DNA from: Pseudomonas trivialis
GTDB taxonomy: Bacteria > Pseudomonadota > Gammaproteobacteria > Pseudomonadales > Pseudomonadaceae
DNA length: 64,000 nt
Assembly: GCF_001439805.1 (NCBI RefSeq)
Contig: NZ_JYLK01000010.1
Coordinates: forward strand, 62,001-126,000
Direction of reading: 5' to 3'
Every line of letters begins with the position of its first letter. The stretch's first letter is position 1. Made by a program: the position numbers and the translations under genes. This document shows, in pieces, positions 9,357 to 18,804 of the stretch. The notes under the pieces are model-generated. The model did no database searches and was not told the origin of the DNA. It worked only from the letters and a program-made list of their open reading frames with translations.

Positions 9357-10967
9357 TCACCAGACCGCGATATGCGAATCCGCCCGTGGCTCAGTGCCGC
9401 CGCACAACACGCCGGTGACCGGGTCACGCAGGATGATCTGCCCACGCCCGTAGTCGGTCAGGTCGCTGTCGGTCTGCACCTTGTGCCCGCGCCGCGCCAG
9501 CGCATTGACCAGGTCGCGGGACGCGCCGTGTTCGATGCCGACCTTCATGTCGCCCAGCCATTGCCAGCGAGGCGCGTCCAATGCCGCCTGGGGGTTGAGG
9601 CCGAAGTCCACCAGGTTCATCACCATCTGCACATGCCCCTGGGGCTGCATGTAGCCGCCCATCACGCCGAACGGTCCAAGGGCCTCGCCGTCCTTGCTGA
9701 GGAACCCCGGGATGATGGTGTGGAAGGTTTTCTTGCCCGGTGCCAGGCAATTGGAATGGGACTCATCGAGGCTGAACTCCTGCCCGCGGTTCTGCAGGGC
9801 GATGCCGCTGTCGGGCAGCACCACGCCGGAGCCGAAACCGTGGTAGTTGCTCTGGATGAACGAGACCATATTGCCTTCGGCGTCGGCGGTCGCCAGGTAC
9901 ACCGTGCCGCTGGCGTGCGGGTCACCGGGCTTGGGCGGCTGGGCCTGCTCGCCGATCTCGCCACGGCGACGGCGGCTGTAGTCGTCGCTGAGCAGGTCGG
10001 CCACCGCCACGCGCATGTGCGCAGGGTCAGTGATGTAATGCAGGCCGTCGCTGTAGGCCAGCTTCATGGCTTCCAGCTGGCGATGCCAGGTTTGCTGGCT
10101 GTCGCGGTGATCGAAGTTGAAGCCTTCGAGGATCTTCAGCGCCATCAGTGCGACCAGGCCCTGGCCGCTCGGCGGGATTTCCCAAACATCCACGCCACGG
10201 TAATTGATGTGGATCGGCTCCACCCACTGCGCGCGGTAATCCTTGAGGTCGCTGGCGCGCAGGTAGCCGCCGCTGGCGCGCGAATGCGCATCCAGGCGCT
10301 CGGCCAGAGCGCCGCGATACAGGCTTTCGCAGCCGGTGGCGGCGAGTTCTTCCAGGGTACGGGCCTGGGCCGGGTTGCGGAAAATCTCGCCCGCCTTGGG
10401 CGCGCGCCCGTCGATCAGGAAGGTGTCGAACCAGGCTTGCAGCACGTCATCGCGGTGCGGGCTGAATTCGTTCAAGGAGATCTGCCATTGATGGGCAACC
10501 ACCGGCGATAGCGGGAAACCGTCGCGCGCCAGGCTGATGGCCGGCTGCAGCAATTCGGCAAACGGCAATTTACCGAAGCGCCTGGACAACTCGGCCCACG
10601 CCGACGGGCAACCGGGCACCGTCACCGAGGTCCAGCCGTACAGCGGCATCTGTTGATGCCCCGCCGCCTTGACCGCCTCGATACTCAAGGCGGCCGGCGC
10701 ATGGCCGTTGCCGTTCAGGCCATGCAACTGCCCCTTGCACCACACCAGCGCAAAGGCATCGCCGCCCAGGCCACAACCGGTGGGCTCGACCACGGTCAGC
10801 GCGGCGGCGGTGGCGATGGCGGCATCGATGGCATTGCCGCCCTTCTGCATGATTTCGATGCCGGCCTGGGCCGCCAGCGGTTGCGAAGCGGCGACCATGC
10901 CCCGACGCGCGAACACGCTCTGGCGTTGCGAGGAATAAGGGTATTCATGAGCGGAAAATTTCAACAT
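9357..10967 (-). CDS. Gamma-glutamyltransferase family protein
   Basis: 536 residues, a complete Ntn-hydrolase of the GGT family. The family self-cleaves before a conserved Thr; the best candidate is Thr355 in HASGTVYLATAD. Other family stretches are GGNAIDAAIATAAALTVVEP, GCGLGGDAFAL and a C-terminal FGVMGGYMQPQGHVQ. It has no signal peptide, so it should act in the cytoplasm, unlike E. coli Ggt. It lies just downstream of a polar amino acid ABC importer in the same orientation, so it may hydrolyse imported gamma-glutamyl compounds. The nearby GS-like ligase makes gamma-glutamyl amides, a possible functional link. Confidence 0.88.
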   Translation of the reverse strand: MLKFSAHEYPYSSQRQSVFARRGMVAASQPLAAQAGIEIMQKGGNAIDAAIATAAALTVVEPTGCGLGGDAFALVWCKGQLHGLNGNGHAPAALSIEAVKAAGHQQMPLYGWTSVTVPGCPSAWAELSRRFGKLPFAELLQPAISLARDGFPLSPVVAHQWQISLNEFSPHRDDVLQAWFDTFLIDGRAPKAGEIFRNPAQARTLEELAATGCESLYRGALAERLDAHSRASGGYLRASDLKDYRAQWVEPIHINYRGVDVWEIPPSGQGLVALMALKILEGFNFDHRDSQQTWHRQLEAMKLAYSDGLHYITDPAHMRVAVADLLSDDYSRRRRGEIGEQAQPPKPGDPHASGTVYLATADAEGNMVSFIQSNYHGFGSGVVLPDSGIALQNRGQEFSLDESHSNCLAPGKKTFHTIIPGFLSKDGEALGPFGVMGGYMQPQGHVQMVMNLVDFGLNPQAALDAPRWQWLGDMKVGIEHGASRDLVNALARRGHKVQTDSDLTDYGRGQIILRDPVTGVLCGGTEPRADSHIAVW

Positions 10968-10989
10968 AGCAAAGGCTCTTCAAAAAAGG

Positions 10990-11769
10990 TCATAACACGC
11001 GGCTGAGAAACGCCCGGGTCCGCGGATGGCTGGGGTGGCTGAAAATCTGCTCCGGCGGCCCTTGTTCGATCAATTCACCCTGATCGAGCACCACCACGCG
11101 GTCGGCCACTTCACGGGCAAAGCCCATTTCGTGGGTGACCACCACCATGGTCATGCCCTCCTCGGCCAGCTCTTTCATCACCTGCAGGACCTCGCCGACG
11201 GTTTCCGGGTCGAGGGCGCTGGTGGGTTCGTCGAACAGCATCGCCTGGGGTTTCATCGCCAGTGCACGGGCAATCGCCACCCGCTGCTGCTGGCCACCGG
11301 AGAGCATCGACGGATAGTGGCTGGCCTTGTCGGCCAGGCCGACCCGCGCCAGCAAACCCCGGGCCTGCTCCAGCGCCTGGGCACGCGGTACGCCAAGCAC
11401 CTGGATCGGCGCTTCGATGATGTTTTCCAATGCGGTCATGTGCGGGAATAGGTTGAAGCGCTGGAACACCATGCCGATGTCGCGGCGCTGGCGGGCGATG
11501 TTGCGCTCCGAATCGCGCACCAGGCTGCCATCGGCGCATTCGCGATAGCCCATGGCGCGGCCGTTGACGCGAATGCGCCCGCCCTGGATGTCTTCAAGCA
11601 GGTTGATGCAGCGAATAAAGGTGGTCTTGCCCGAGCCGGAGGCGCCGATCAGCACCACCACTTCGCCGCGCCGCACTTGCAGGGAGATGCCCTTGAGGAT
11701 CTGCAACTCGCCGAACGACTTCTGGATATCCTGTGCGTCAATGATCAGCTCTTCACTTTGGTGCGCCAT
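10990..11769 (-). CDS. Polar amino acid ABC transporter ATP-binding protein
   Basis: 259 residues. Walker A is [10 protein letters not shown], the ABC signature [14 protein letters not shown], Walker [13 protein letters not shown], with the H-loop in [10 protein letters not shown]. It is an AotP/GlnQ-class ATPase on the cytoplasmic face. The start at 11769 has GAGGGG upstream; a longer frame to 11895 runs into the permease gene and has no family similarity. It lies 2 bp after the permease stop, and so in one operon with the permease and binding protein, followed by gamma-glutamyltransferase. Confidence 0.93.
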   Translation of the reverse strand: MAHQSEELIIDAQDIQKSFGELQILKGISLQVRRGEVVVLIGASGSGKTTFIRCINLLEDIQGGRIRVNGRAMGYRECADGSLVRDSERNIARQRRDIGMVFQRFNLFPHMTALENIIEAPIQVLGVPRAQALEQARGLLARVGLADKASHYPSMLSGGQQQRVAIARALAMKPQAMLFDEPTSALDPETVGEVLQVMKELAEEGMTMVVVTHEMGFAREVADRVVVLDQGELIEQGPPEQIFSHPSHPRTRAFLSRVL

Positions 11770-11771
11770 GG

Positions 11772-12548
11772 TTAACGTCCCCTCAGCAGTTTCAGGGTGC
11801 TGCGACCGAACATGCGGCTGGCGGCCGGAGGTGGCGCCGAAGGTCGATCGGACTGGCCGAAACGGTTTTCGAGCCAGCGTTGGAAAAAGCCCCACAGGGT
11901 GGTCAACGTCAGGAAGTAAATCGCGACCACCAGGTACAACTCGAAGACGCGAAACGTCGCCGAGGTCACCATCTGCGTGCTGAGCAACAGCTCCTGCACG
12001 CCGATCACACTGACCAGCGTGGTGTTCTTGAGCATCACATTGAACTCGTTGCCCAGCGGCGGCACGATCACTCGAAACGCCTGGGGCAGCACGATGCGCC
12101 GCATCAGCTTGCCGAACCCCATGCCCAGGGAACGCCCGGCTTCGTACTGGCCCTTGTCCACCGCGCCGATGCCGGCGCGGATGATTTCGGCCATGTACGC
12201 GCCTTCATTCAGCCCCAGGGCGATGATCGCCGCCTGGATATTGCCGGGGATGATCAGCCCGAACAGCTCGATGTCCTCGAAGCGGAAGATCCCGCCCGCG
12301 GCCAGTGCGGTGTACAGAAACACGATCTGCACCAGCAATGGCGTGCCGCGCATCAGCCACACGTAAAGGCGTACCGGCAGGTGCAGCAGCGGGTTCTTCG
12401 ACAGGCGCAACAGCGCTGCCGCCAGGCCCAGCGCGCAGCCGAGCAGCATCGCCAGCACGCTGATCAGGCACGTCAGCCACAGCCCGGTGAGGTAGACCCC
12501 ACTGGGCTGCAGCAGGTATTGCCAGAACACATCCCAATTGAAATTCAT
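11772..12548 (-). CDS. Polar amino acid ABC transporter permease
   Basis: 258 residues with five likely membrane helices. It has the HEQR-type amino acid permease pattern: [16 protein letters not shown] in the early loop and the EAA motif [21 protein letters not shown], which contacts the ATPase. Only one permease gene is present, so it may act as a homodimer, as in GlnP-type systems. The C-terminal 30 residues (after LENRFGQS) are Pro/Ala-rich and extend past the usual end. Confidence 0.92.
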   Translation of the reverse strand: MNFNWDVFWQYLLQPSGVYLTGLWLTCLISVLAMLLGCALGLAAALLRLSKNPLLHLPVRLYVWLMRGTPLLVQIVFLYTALAAGGIFRFEDIELFGLIIPGNIQAAIIALGLNEGAYMAEIIRAGIGAVDKGQYEAGRSLGMGFGKLMRRIVLPQAFRVIVPPLGNEFNVMLKNTTLVSVIGVQELLLSTQMVTSATFRVFELYLVVAIYFLTLTTLWGFFQRWLENRFGQSDRPSAPPPAASRMFGRSTLKLLRGR

Positions 12549-12560
12549 CGTGGTGGAACC

Positions 12561-13370
12561 TCAGTCGAGTGTGTCGCTGCTGACATGCCATTTGTTGAGC
12601 AATTGCACATAGCTGCCATCGCTGCGCATGTCGCTGATGATCTGCTGCACGGCGGCGGTCAGTTGCGGGTCGTCCTTGCGCATGCCCAGGCCGGTGAGGA
12701 TGCGGCTGAAGGCAGGCACCCCTTCCTGAAACAGCTCCGGGGCCATCGCCGCGTAGTAACCGGCGGTTTCCACGGTGGTGCCATAGGCGTCGACCTGGCT
12801 GATGCGCAGCGCCTGGAAGGCATCGGTGTCGGTGTTGTAGACCACCAGTTTCATCGGTGGCTTGCCGGCCTTGGCGAGGCTTTCGTTCTGGGTGTCGAGC
12901 AGGGTCTTGATGGTGGAGCCGTTGAGCACCGCCACCTTGTGCGTGGACAGGTCATCCAGGGTCTTGATGCCCTTGGGATTGCCCTTGGGTACCACCACCG
13001 ACTGGCTGGAATACATGTAGTTGACGATATCGATCACCTGGCGGCGCTCGGGTTTGTCGAACAGTTGGTCAACGATCATGTCGCACTGCCGGGCTAGCAG
13101 CGCCGGCACCAGGCCGGAAAACGGAATGACCCGCCATTGCACGGTTTTATTGCCCAGGCGCTTGGCGATTTCCAGGCCCAGGTCGACGGTGAGCCCGCGC
13201 GGTTTCTGGGATTCGTCGAAGGACACCAGGGGCGGTGAATCCATCCCCGAGCAGTAGGTGAGTTTGTCGACGCTCTTCAGGCGCTCAGGCACCTGGACTG
13301 CGGCGCAGGCCCATTGTGTGCAGAGACCCAGGGTTACAGCCACCAGCAAGGCGCGGTGTTGTTTATGCAT
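12561..13370 (-). CDS. Amino acid ABC transporter periplasmic binding protein
   Basis: 269 residues. A signal peptide (HRALLVAVTLGLCTQWACA) is followed by a family 3 solute-binding domain. Characteristic pieces are LTVDLGLEIAKRLG, the QCDMIVDQLFDKPERRQ region and GTTVETAGYYA. It captures an amino acid or derivative in the periplasm and delivers it to the permease 12 bp downstream. The ATG at 13370 is favoured over a 14-residue extension because it starts the signal peptide and follows GGAGTG. Substrate unknown; gamma-glutamyl compounds are suggested by the GGT gene downstream. Confidence 0.9.
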   Translation of the reverse strand: MHKQHRALLVAVTLGLCTQWACAAVQVPERLKSVDKLTYCSGMDSPPLVSFDESQKPRGLTVDLGLEIAKRLGNKTVQWRVIPFSGLVPALLARQCDMIVDQLFDKPERRQVIDIVNYMYSSQSVVVPKGNPKGIKTLDDLSTHKVAVLNGSTIKTLLDTQNESLAKAGKPPMKLVVYNTDTDAFQALRISQVDAYGTTVETAGYYAAMAPELFQEGVPAFSRILTGLGMRKDDPQLTAAVQQIISDMRSDGSYVQLLNKWHVSSDTLD

Positions 13371-13446
13371 GACCAGACACTCCACTTCGTTGAATAACGG
13401 GGCAGGAATCAACGTCTAAACCTGGACGGGTTCGGACCCGCCTCTC

Positions 13447-14115
13447 TTATTTTTCCAGTTGCAGAAATTGAATCAGCAGCGGCACGGTGCTTTCGATGTG
13501 TTCGCGCACCACGGCTTCGGCGCGGGCGGCGTCACCGGCGCGAATCGCGTCGAGGATCACCGCGTGTTCCTGGCGCGCGCTGAGGGGTTTTTCGCTGTGC
13601 TGCAGCCACAAGCGCATGGGCGCCTCCACCAGCGAATACAACGCCGAAATCTGCTTCATCAAGCGCGGCCGGCCGCTGAGCCCGCACAGGTACTCGTGAA
13701 AGGCGCGGTGGCGACGGACCCACGCGGCGCTCTCGTCACGGTAGTCATCCATCTCGTCCAGCAGCCGCTCCAGAGCCGCCATCTGGCGCTCGCCGATGCG
13801 GCCGACCGCGACGCGCACCGCCAGGCCTTCCAGTGCGCTGCGCATCTCGAACACCTCGTGCAGCTCATTGAGGTCCAGACCGCTGACGATGGCGCCGCGA
13901 TTGGGCCGCAGCGTTACCAGGCCCTGGGCATCCAGGCGGCGGAACGCTTCGCGCACCGGCATGCGGCTCATGCCGATCTCGCCGGCGATATCCTCGGCAA
14001 TCAGGCGATCGCCCTTGCGCAAACGACCGCCGCAGATGGCATCGAGGAGGAAGTTGTAAGCCTCCTCTTCGGCAGTGAGAGGCTGGCGGTCAACGTAAGC
14101 GGGGACAAATTGCAT
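13447..14115 (-). CDS. GntR-family regulator (FadR/VanR type)
   Basis: 222 residues. The N-terminal winged HTH (about residues 15-80, GEIGMSRMPVREAFRRLDAQG) is followed by an all-helical FCD effector domain with metal/ligand histidines (HRAFHEYL, EHAVILDAI, REHIEST). AGAGG lies upstream of the ATG at 14115, so a 15-residue upstream extension is rejected. It is the first gene of the minus-strand run leading into the ABC importer and GGT, which it probably represses until an amino-acid-derived acid binds. Confidence 0.88.
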   Translation of the reverse strand: MQFVPAYVDRQPLTAEEEAYNFLLDAICGGRLRKGDRLIAEDIAGEIGMSRMPVREAFRRLDAQGLVTLRPNRGAIVSGLDLNELHEVFEMRSALEGLAVRVAVGRIGERQMAALERLLDEMDDYRDESAAWVRRHRAFHEYLCGLSGRPRLMKQISALYSLVEAPMRLWLQHSEKPLSARQEHAVILDAIRAGDAARAEAVVREHIESTVPLLIQFLQLEK

Positions 14116-14134
14116 TTGCAGCCTCTTTGTATTT

Positions 14135-14160
14135 TTGTATCCAATTATCCATGGATGCAA
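14135..14160. promoter_or_regulatory. Putative GntR operator
   Basis: TTGTATCC and GGATGCAA are inverted half-sites (one mismatch) 10 bp apart, 20 bp upstream of the GntR start. The TTGTAT..ATGCAA flavour resembles FadR-subfamily operators, though these usually have shorter spacing. It would fit autoregulation. The rest of 14161-14381 shows no gene; it separates the GntR gene from the kinase end. Confidence 0.4.
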
Positions 14161-14381
14161 TAAAGCATGGGGCGTGCCAATACGCCTGTTGCAGGGTTAA
14201 CTGACTGATTCGATTTCGATTTTTGCTTTATACGCCGGATCAATGCAGCGAGAATAAAAAGCGATGTGCTACCAAAATCGCACAGCGACGGTCTGTTTCT
14301 GTGCAAGGAAGTAGCAGGTGTCCATAGAAGGGCATAAGGCGTGCCGCCATACCGAACATGATATGGCCCCTCCACTGCACG

Positions 14382-15944
14382 CTAATTATCCAGCATCGTG
14401 CGGATTTTCCTCGGCAGGTCCTGCGGCTGATAGGGTTTGGGCAACAGCTCGAACTCATGCACTTGTATATCCGCGCGCTCCAGCGAGTCTTTCGCGTAGC
14501 CCGTGGTGAGCAATACGCGGGTATGCGGGTACAGCCGGGCAACCTCACGGGCCAGTGCCGCGCCGTTCATGGCGCCCGGCATGATCAGGTCACTGAACAC
14601 CAGGTCGTAGCGGGCGTTCTCCAGCATCGCCAACGCCTGCTCGGCATGGGTCGCGGTCGCGGTCCGGTAACCGTAGTCAGTCAGTATCACTTGGACCAGC
14701 TCGGCCACTTCGGGTCGGTCCTCCACGATCAGGATGTGCTCGCTGCCTCGCAACGAGGTGGTGTCAGACGGCGGCTGTTCGACCCAGGGCTGGCTGTCGT
14801 CGGCTGGGAAGTAGAGCCGTATCGTCGTTCCGGCGCCCGGGGATGAGCGGATCCGCGCAGCCCCGCCCGATTGCTTGACGAACCCGTACACCATCGACAG
14901 CCCCAGTCCCGAGCCCTTGCCCTCCTCCTTGGTGGTAAAGAACGGCTCGATGATTTTTTCCTGTATGCCCGGCTCTATGCCGTTGCCATTGTCGGTCACC
15001 GAGAGGCTGACGTATTGGCCCTCGGGTACCCCGTTTTCAGGCGACTCAACGTTGCAGGTCGTTATCGTGATTGTCGGATCGACGCACCCCTCCAGCGCAT
15101 CCTGTGCGTTCGATAACAGGTGCTGCACTGCCAGCTCTGCCTGGGCAGGGTCGATGCGGCAGTTCCACAGGTTCGGCGCGAGGTCCATCTGCACATTGGC
15201 ATCACTCACGGCACGCCGCATGAAATCGGGCCGGGTGAGCAGGCAGTTCAGATTGATCACGCGACTGTCGAGCCGCTGTTTGCGCGAAAACGCCAGCAAT
15301 TGTTGCGTCAATGTCTGTGCTTTTTCAGCCGCTGCCCTGGCACGACCGGCGCTCTTGAAGATGCGTTGCAGGTCGCCGTCGGGGCGCTTCGCGCTCTGCT
15401 GGATCAAGTCGAGATAGCCGACCATCACCTGCAACAGGTTGTTGAAATCGTGGGCGATGCCGCCGGTCAGTTGTCCCAGCGCTTCCATGTCCTGGGCGCC
15501 ACGCAGGCGCTGCTCGGCATCGTGGCGGCGGCTCACGTCCAGCTGTGACGCAAAGAAGTACACCAGTTGCCCGGCTTCGTTGAACAGCGGCGCGATGAAA
15601 ATTTCATTCCAGAACGTCGAGCCATCCTTACGGTAATTGAGCACTTCCACACAGACTTCATGGTGGCGCTCGATCGCCCGCTGCGCGTGCGCAAGGGTGC
15701 TCTGGTCGGTTTCGGGGCCCTGCAGGAACCTGCAGTTGCGTCCGATGATTTCGTCCTGTTCAAAGCCAGTCAGGTTCACGAAGGCCTGGTTGGCGAAGAT
15801 GATCGGATTGTCGGGTTGCGCGGGGTCGGTCACGATCATCGCGCTGTGGCTGGCTTCCATGGCCGCCAGGAAGAGATTTTTGCGGTGGGAGGACAGCGTC
15901 GCCACCGCGACACTGTCGACCACAGGCATGTTCTTTCTTGCCAA
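14382..15944 (-). CDS. LOV-domain hybrid sensor histidine kinase (blue-light receptor type)
   Basis: 520 residues in LOV - HisKA - HATPase - receiver order, with no membrane helix. The LOV core at residues 66-77 contains GRNCRFLQGP; Cys71 is the flavin-adduct cysteine. His165 in GGIAHDFNNLL is the phosphoacceptor. The ATPase has DNGNGI and GSGLGLS, and the receiver has Asp452 in LVFSDLIMPG. The architecture matches the light-activated LOV-HK of P. syringae. The likely start is TTG at 15944, because GGAGG lies six bases upstream; the in-frame ATG at 15929 lacks such a site. The fused receiver probably feeds into an unlinked phosphorelay. Confidence 0.92.
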   Translation of the reverse strand: MARKNMPVVDSVAVATLSSHRKNLFLAAMEASHSAMIVTDPAQPDNPIIFANQAFVNLTGFEQDEIIGRNCRFLQGPETDQSTLAHAQRAIERHHEVCVEVLNYRKDGSTFWNEIFIAPLFNEAGQLVYFFASQLDVSRRHDAEQRLRGAQDMEALGQLTGGIAHDFNNLLQVMVGYLDLIQQSAKRPDGDLQRIFKSAGRARAAAEKAQTLTQQLLAFSRKQRLDSRVINLNCLLTRPDFMRRAVSDANVQMDLAPNLWNCRIDPAQAELAVQHLLSNAQDALEGCVDPTITITTCNVESPENGVPEGQYVSLSVTDNGNGIEPGIQEKIIEPFFTTKEEGKGSGLGLSMVYGFVKQSGGAARIRSSPGAGTTIRLYFPADDSQPWVEQPPSDTTSLRGSEHILIVEDRPEVAELVQVILTDYGYRTATATHAEQALAMLENARYDLVFSDLIMPGAMNGAALAREVARLYPHTRVLLTTGYAKDSLERADIQVHEFELLPKPYQPQDLPRKIRTMLDN

Positions 15945-16027
15945 GGTTCACCTCCGGGGCAGTGGTGCGTGTTCCATGGACCATGAAAACGCCGCGGAGT
16001 GCGACCCTGTGCCTGGTCGCTCGACCG

Positions 16028-17341
16028 CTAGCCCACCTGCGTGGCAAACCTGCCCACGGCATCCACCACCCGCTTGGCGCCGTCCTGAATCTCGACAATC
16101 ACCTGGCCCGCCTGCGTGGCCAGCTCCAGCCCCTGCTCGGCCTGGGACTTGCTGTTGGCCATCTCGGCGACCGTTTCATCCACCAGTTTCTGGTTCTGCA
16201 ACACCACCGAGGCGATCTCCTCAGTCGCCGTGCTGGTGCGTCCGGCCAATTGGCGAACCTCATCGGCCACCACGGCAAAGCCTCGACCCTGCTCGCCCGC
16301 GCGCGCCGCTTCGATGGCCGCGTTCAACGCCAGCAGGTTGGTTTGCTGGGCGATGCTGCTGATGGTCTGGATGATCGAACTGATCAACAGCGACTGCTTG
16401 CCCAAGGCTTCGACGCCACCGGACGCCGCCTGCATGTCCACCGAGACCTTGCGCATGGTGTGCATCGTGTCATTGACCACCACGGCGCCGCGCTGGGCCG
16501 TCACATCGGTCTGTCGGGAGATTTCAAAGGCGGTCTGGGCCGCTTCGCTGACCTGTTGTTCGCGGGCCACCTGGTCGGTGACCACCGTGGCGAACTTCAC
16601 CACCTTGCACAGCGTGCCCTCGGTGTCATACACCGGGTTGTAGGTCGCTTCCAGCCATACCGTCTGGCCGCGACTGTCGATACGCTCAAAGCGGCCGCCG
16701 ACAAACTCGCCCTTGTTCAAGGTGGCCCAGAAATCCTTGTACTGCTGCGACGCAGCGTCTTGCGGCTTGCAGAAAATACGGTGATGACTGCCTTTGGCCT
16801 GAGCCAGGTTGTAGCCCATCGCCTTGAGGAACTGTTCGTTGGCCATGAGGACATGCCCGGAAAGATCAAACTCGATCACCGCCGTCGAGCGCAGCAAGGC
16901 ATCGATGAAAGAGGTGTTTTCCGAAGCTTTTTCCAGGCGGGAAGTGATGTTGGTCGCGTAGCAAGTGACATGGCTCAAACTGCCACTGGTATCGGTGATG
17001 GGCTGCCAATGGGCATGAATCCACACCAGCGAGCCGTCCGCATGCAGGTAGCGGTACTCGTCCGTGATCGACTTGCCGGCGGCAACGGCGGCACGAAAGT
17101 GCTGGTAGCACGGCAGCCTGGAGACGTACTGCGGAACGATATCGGCCATCGCCCGCCCCAGAAGCTGCTCCGGCGTATAGCCCAGGGCATGGGCAAAGTT
17201 GTCGTTGCAGGCGGTGATTTTAAACGTCGGATCGATACTCAACGTGAGCATTTCGCGGTCCAGGCCATCGCGTAATTGACGCAACTGCGTAAGCTCCGCA
17301 GCCTGGACATTGAGCTGTTGCTTGATTTTGGAGTTGAACAT
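16028..17341 (-). CDS. Soluble PAS-PAS methyl-accepting chemotaxis protein (BdlA-like)
   Basis: 437 residues: a short coiled coil, two PAS domains (about residues 30-135 and 150-260), then a cytoplasmic MCP signalling domain whose hairpin tip reads [20 protein letters not shown]. There is no membrane segment or HAMP domain, as in P. aeruginosa BdlA (biofilm dispersion) and Aer-like soluble receptors. PAS sensing of redox, oxygen or energy state is likely; ligand unproven. It lies 84 bp upstream of the LOV kinase in the same orientation, which places a light sensor and a PAS chemoreceptor together. The ATG at 17341 is the only sensible start. Confidence 0.88.
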   Translation of the reverse strand: MFNSKIKQQLNVQAAELTQLRQLRDGLDREMLTLSIDPTFKITACNDNFAHALGYTPEQLLGRAMADIVPQYVSRLPCYQHFRAAVAAGKSITDEYRYLHADGSLVWIHAHWQPITDTSGSLSHVTCYATNITSRLEKASENTSFIDALLRSTAVIEFDLSGHVLMANEQFLKAMGYNLAQAKGSHHRIFCKPQDAASQQYKDFWATLNKGEFVGGRFERIDSRGQTVWLEATYNPVYDTEGTLCKVVKFATVVTDQVAREQQVSEAAQTAFEISRQTDVTAQRGAVVVNDTMHTMRKVSVDMQAASGGVEALGKQSLLISSIIQTISSIAQQTNLLALNAAIEAARAGEQGRGFAVVADEVRQLAGRTSTATEEIASVVLQNQKLVDETVAEMANSKSQAEQGLELATQAGQVIVEIQDGAKRVVDAVGRFATQVG

Positions 17342-17494
17342 GGGGGCAGCGCCTCTTGGGTCATACCCATGCTATCGGCAAGGTCAAGCGCTTATTGAGG
17401 CCCCGCGCAAAGCGGCTGATGGAATGTCGGCGCCCGTTGCAACTGCGATTCTTTGCGCCTATCGTGGCCAATAACTTATACACGGTAAATAGCA

Positions 17495-17941
17495 TTGTAC
17501 AAGAAAGCCCAATGGCCTTTGACGCTTTACTTTGATGGCGACTGCCCACTCTGCGCGCGCGAGATCAAGCTGCTCAGCGCCCATGCCACGCCGGACCGCC
17601 TGCTGTTCGTGGACATCAGCGCCGAGACGTTCGACGCGACGCCCCTGGGGTTCACTGCGGCGGACATGGCCTCATCGCTGCACGCCAGGTTCGACGATGG
17701 AACCTGGGTCACCGGCCTGGACGCAACGCTCTGGAGCTGGCGGGCAGCCGGCCTGGGTGTCTGGGCGGCACCGTTGTCATGGCGGCTGGCCCGGCCGCTG
17801 CTCAACATCGGCTATCGCCTGTTCTGCCGCTGGCGCCCGCACCTGGCCTGGCTGCCGCACCCTGACGGCAGCGCTCGCTGTGGCGCGCAGGGCTGCGCCG
17901 TTCCTGGCAGCCGGGCGACCAGAGCGGAAAAAAAGACCTAG
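17495..17941 (+). CDS. DCC-family (DUF393) thiol-disulfide oxidoreductase-like protein
   Basis: 148 residues with the family-defining DGDCPLC motif near the N-terminus (LTLYFDGDCPLCAREI). The CxxC pair suggests thioredoxin-like redox chemistry, but no substrate is known. There is no ATG upstream of the motif; TTG at 17495 is the longest choice and TTG at 17519 an alternative, both with poor ribosome sites. Its TAG stop overlaps the stop of the convergent hydrolase in the palindrome CTAG at 17938-17941. Confidence 0.8.
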   Translation: MYKKAQWPLTLYFDGDCPLCAREIKLLSAHATPDRLLFVDISAETFDATPLGFTAADMASSLHARFDDGTWVTGLDATLWSWRAAGLGVWAAPLSWRLARPLLNIGYRLFCRWRPHLAWLPHPDGSARCGAQGCAVPGSRATRAEKKT

Positions 17942-18780
17942 ACGTCCAACAGGCCATCAAGGAACGCGATGACCAGCTGGTTGAACGTCTCGGCCTGATC
18001 GTCGTGCACATAATGGCTGGCGTCCGCGACTTCGGCGGTGCGCACCAGCGCGTTGCTGTCGCGCATGGCTTGCAGCGTGGCTGCCGGCAGGAAATCCGAG
18101 CGCGCGCCGCGAATGAACAGCGTCGGGCAATCCAGGGCGCGCACCGCCGGCCACAGGTCGGTGGGCTCGATACTCAGGCGTGCCTCGGCAATGCCTTGCT
18201 GATCGTGGCGCCAAGTGATCACGCCGGCGCTTTCTTTCATCGAGTGTGCCAACCGGGAGGCCAGGCCCTGCGCCGACAGGCCAGGGCGTGAGGTCTGCCA
18301 GAACGCGCGGGCGGCGTCCCAGTTGGCGAATTGCAGCGGGGTCTGGTTCATCTCGCGGCGGATGCGCGCGGCGCCGTCACCCTGGCTTGAGGAGCCGGGG
18401 CCGATGTCTTCGATGATCAGGCCCGTCAGGCGGCCGGGGTTTTGTCGGGCGTATTCGAGGGCGTTGGCGCCGCCCAGGGAGTGGCCCAGCAGGATGAAGC
18501 GCTGCAGGCCTGCGTGGGCGACGAAGTCCTGCAGGTCGTCCACGTAGGACTGCGTGTGGTAGCTGGTGGGCGGTGCCCAGTCGCTCAGGCCGCGACCGCG
18601 CTGGTCCAGGGCGTAGACGCAGTAGGTGGGGCCGAGCGCCTTGACCAGTGATTCCCAGGTTTGTGCGTAGGCGCGCAGGCCGTGGAGCAGGACCAGGGGC
18701 GTGCCGTTTGGGTGGCCCCAGCGCAGGACGTGCAGGTTGAGGCCGGTGCGGTTGGTGAAGAAGCTGCTGGTTGGGGGCAT
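17938..18780 (-). CDS. Alpha/beta-fold hydrolase
   Basis: 280 residues of the alpha/beta hydrolase fold. The nucleophile elbow is GHSLGGAN, the oxyanion strand LVLLHGLRAYAQTWESL, the acid region FIRGARSDFLPA and the catalytic His in ADASHYVHDDQ. It is cytoplasmic, with no signal peptide. The ATG at 18780 begins the recognisable domain (MPPTSSFFTNRTGLN); the frame extends another 96 codons upstream, but that part is the translation of a repeat element, not family sequence. Substrate unknown. Confidence 0.87.
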   Translation of the reverse strand: MPPTSSFFTNRTGLNLHVLRWGHPNGTPLVLLHGLRAYAQTWESLVKALGPTYCVYALDQRGRGLSDWAPPTSYHTQSYVDDLQDFVAHAGLQRFILLGHSLGGANALEYARQNPGRLTGLIIEDIGPGSSSQGDGAARIRREMNQTPLQFANWDAARAFWQTSRPGLSAQGLASRLAHSMKESAGVITWRHDQQGIAEARLSIEPTDLWPAVRALDCPTLFIRGARSDFLPAATLQAMRDSNALVRTAEVADASHYVHDDQAETFNQLVIAFLDGLLDV

Positions 18781-18804
18781 TGGGTGGGTCCGCCGTGGGT
18801 TTAA

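Noticed and set aside
14145..14375. Small minus-strand frame in the gap before the LOV kinase
   Set aside because: No family similarity or ribosome site, and it overlaps the likely GntR operator.
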